Origin: Fluviispira vulneris
GTDB lineage: Bacteria > Bdellovibrionota_B > Oligoflexia > Silvanigrellales > Silvanigrellaceae
DNA: 64,000 nucleotides
Direction: 5' to 3'
NCBI RefSeq assembly: GCF_014281055.1
Contig: NZ_JACRSE010000006.1
Location: 124,001 to 188,000 of the forward strand
In this document: positions 62,667-64,000 of the stretch, piece after piece
Position numbering within the stretch: position 1 is the stretch's first letter
Layout of the letters: every line of letters starts with the position of its first letter
Notes under the pieces: model-generated
What the model saw: the letters and a program-made list of their open reading frames with translations, nothing else
Told to the model about the DNA's origin: nothing
Database searches by the model: none
Made by a program: the position numbers and the translations under genes

Positions 62667-63461
62667 TTATTTTTGCTTCAATTCAGCACGCCATGCATCG
62701 GTTTCTAAATAATATTGAACGGCTTCAGCATAACCCCCATTTTTTTTCCATTCACTTAAAAATTGATTAAATTCTTTAAGCAGAGCCGTGTCTTTTTTTC
62801 TTAGACCAACAGCAAGATCTTCATAGTTTAATTTGTCTGTTAAAATATGTAATTTTTCTTTGTGCTCCTGTTCAGCCATAAGAGAAAAAATGGAATCTTG
62901 CGCAAAAGCGTCCGTGCGGTTTTCGAGAACCGCAGTAATGAGATCGGCATTGGTATCAAAGCGGTAGATTTTCGCATGTATTAATTCTTTTTTGAGAAAG
63001 AAATCGGCAGTATTGCCTGTCTTAACCGCAATTTTTACTCCCGCTTTGTCAAGGTCAGCTAAAGTTTTATACTTATCTTTATTTTTTTCTGCGATAACGA
63101 GAGAGTTACCACTTTTGTAAATAGGAGTGCTAAAACGAATGACTTTTTCTCTCTCTTTGGTAATAGACATACCACCGGTGATAAAATCACATTTCCCAGA
63201 TAATAAAGCAGGAAAAACACCTTCCCAGCGAATATCTATCATATTTAATTTGACATTTAATTTCTTTGCAAAAAGTTCAAACATACGGATGTCAAAACCA
63301 ATCCACTCACCACTTGAAGATTTTACTTCAAAGGGTGCATAGCCTGCCGAAGTACACACCTTCAACTCTTTTTCTTTTTTAATCCGTGCAAGCGTTTGAG
63401 AATATAAGTTAAAATGAGAAAAAGTGCATAGCAATGAGAGCAATAAAGTGATTCGTTTCAA
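62667..63461 (-). CDS. Amino-acid-type ABC transporter substrate-binding protein
   Basis: 264 aa. Signal peptide (residues 1-21). SBP family 3 pattern: LKVCTSAGYAPFEVKSSSGEWIGFDIRMFELFAKKL, CDFITGGMSITKEREKVIRFSTPIYKSG, VKIAVKTGNTADFFL, RTDAFAQDSIF. Periplasmic binding protein for polar amino acids or similar. No permease or ATPase next to it. Confidence 0.9.
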   Translation of the reverse strand: MKRITLLLSLLCTFSHFNLYSQTLARIKKEKELKVCTSAGYAPFEVKSSSGEWIGFDIRMFELFAKKLNVKLNMIDIRWEGVFPALLSGKCDFITGGMSITKEREKVIRFSTPIYKSGNSLVIAEKNKDKYKTLADLDKAGVKIAVKTGNTADFFLKKELIHAKIYRFDTNADLITAVLENRTDAFAQDSIFSLMAEQEHKEKLHILTDKLNYEDLAVGLRKKDTALLKEFNQFLSEWKKNGGYAEAVQYYLETDAWRAELKQK

Positions 63462-63481
63462 TTTCTTTTCTCCTGTCTTAT

Positions 63482-64000
63482 TTAAGGGAACGAGAGATCG
63501 AGCGAAATAGGGCAGTGGTCAGAACCGTAAACATCTGAATGAATCCCTGCTTTCGATATGTTGTTTATAAGATCTTCTGAGACAAAATGCGAATCAATTC
63601 TCCAACCAATATTTTTTTCACGCACACCTTTCCGGTTGCTCCACCAAGTATAATGCCCTCCATTTTTTTCAAATAATCTAAAGGCATCCAAATATCCATC
63701 TGCAAGAAACTCACTATACCATTGCCTTTCTTCAGGTAAAAATCCTGGGTTTTTTTGATTTTGCTTTGGATTTGCGAGGTCGATTTCTTTATGCGCAATA
63801 TTGATATCCCCACCTAATACTATAGATATATTACTTTTTCTAAGCTCGGTTAATTTTATTTGCAATTTTCTACAAAAAGCAAGTTTATACGCAAGTCTTT
63901 TTCCTTCAGGCTGACTATTTGGAAAATAAGCACTTGCATAGAATATATTATTATGAAAAAAACCTAAAAATCTGCCTTCATTGTCAAATTCAGGATCGCC
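63482..64000 (-). CDS. xth: Exodeoxyribonuclease III (5' end outside window)
   Basis: 173 codons visible, open to the window edge. Contains GFFHNNIFYASAYFPNSQPEGKRL, LGGDINIAHKEIDLANPKQNQKNPGFLPEERQW, YTWWSNRKGVREKNIGWRIDSHFVS and GSDHCPISLDL, the ExoIII/AP-endonuclease core (catalytic Asp/Asn pair and final Asp-His). DNA repair nuclease for abasic sites. N-terminus missing. Ends 20 bases before the solute-binding gene start. Confidence 0.92.
   Translation of the reverse strand, partial: GDPEFDNEGRFLGFFHNNIFYASAYFPNSQPEGKRLAYKLAFCRKLQIKLTELRKSNISIVLGGDINIAHKEIDLANPKQNQKNPGFLPEERQWYSEFLADGYLDAFRLFEKNGGHYTWWSNRKGVREKNIGWRIDSHFVSEDLINNISKAGIHSDVYGSDHCPISLDLSFP

Overview
The window is a 64 kb piece of a very AT-rich bacterial chromosome carrying a complete integrated temperate phage. 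The host genes point to a Gram-negative bacterium with many secreted and lipid-anchored proteins: signal peptides, lipoboxes, an MltD-type periplasmic transglycosylase, a chemoreceptor, a SUF iron-sulfur operon of sufS-sufU-sufC-sufB-sufD type, and YajQ. The low GC, SUF layout and secreted beta-trefoil lectin would fit a Bdellovibrionota/Silvanigrella-like lineage, but this is inference and no rRNA is present to settle it.

Left chromosomal arm (1-8486): a methyl-accepting chemotaxis protein, a PAF-acetylhydrolase-like lipoprotein split by a frameshift, a secreted ricin-type lectin, two unrecognised exported proteins, a GNAT acetyltransferase, and an Abi_2/AbiF-type HEPN abortive-infection gene. 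The Abi gene is preceded by a small promoter-RNA-terminator unit that looks like an RNA antitoxin or attenuator.

Prophage (8487-44412): it lies between 35-bp direct repeats (attL/attR) made from the 3' end of a tRNA-Ser(CGA) gene, and a tyrosine integrase reads towards attR. Rightward early genes (about 9.2-21.4 kb) encode a GH108 endolysin, small membrane proteins, a family-A DNA polymerase, PD-(D/E)XK and VRR-NUC nucleases, a dNMP-kinase-like protein, a prohibitin-like lipoprotein and an SF3 helicase. Leftward late genes (41.5 to 21.4 kb) encode terminase, scaffold, capsid, 3-TM holin, tail fibre, connector, tail nozzle, portal and ejection proteins, giving a podovirus particle. Both arms end on one shared CTAG. 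Two rightward genes inside the late block (37.6-38.5 kb) start from what looks like a leaderless promoter facing a conserved late promoter; they are candidate lysogeny regulators. A rightward membrane-protein gene near the right end is a likely moron. No T7-type RNA polymerase is present. Two intrinsic terminators lie inside the early operon, one within a coding sequence, so early expression probably needs antitermination. Two related ~225-bp elements with ~30-bp imperfect inverted ends sit in opposite orientation near the two prophage ends.

Right chromosomal arm (44413-64000): MltD, a DUF2797 protein, a long atypical ABC1/UbiB-like kinase-fold protein, the SUF operon with a Rieske ferredoxin, a DUF4286 protein and YajQ. 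A leftward array of small secreted paralogues follows: five genes and one clear pseudogene, with one gene apparently switched out of frame by a homopolymer tract. Decayed solute-binding-protein pieces lie within the array. The window ends with an intact amino-acid-type solute-binding protein and a 5'-truncated exonuclease III gene.
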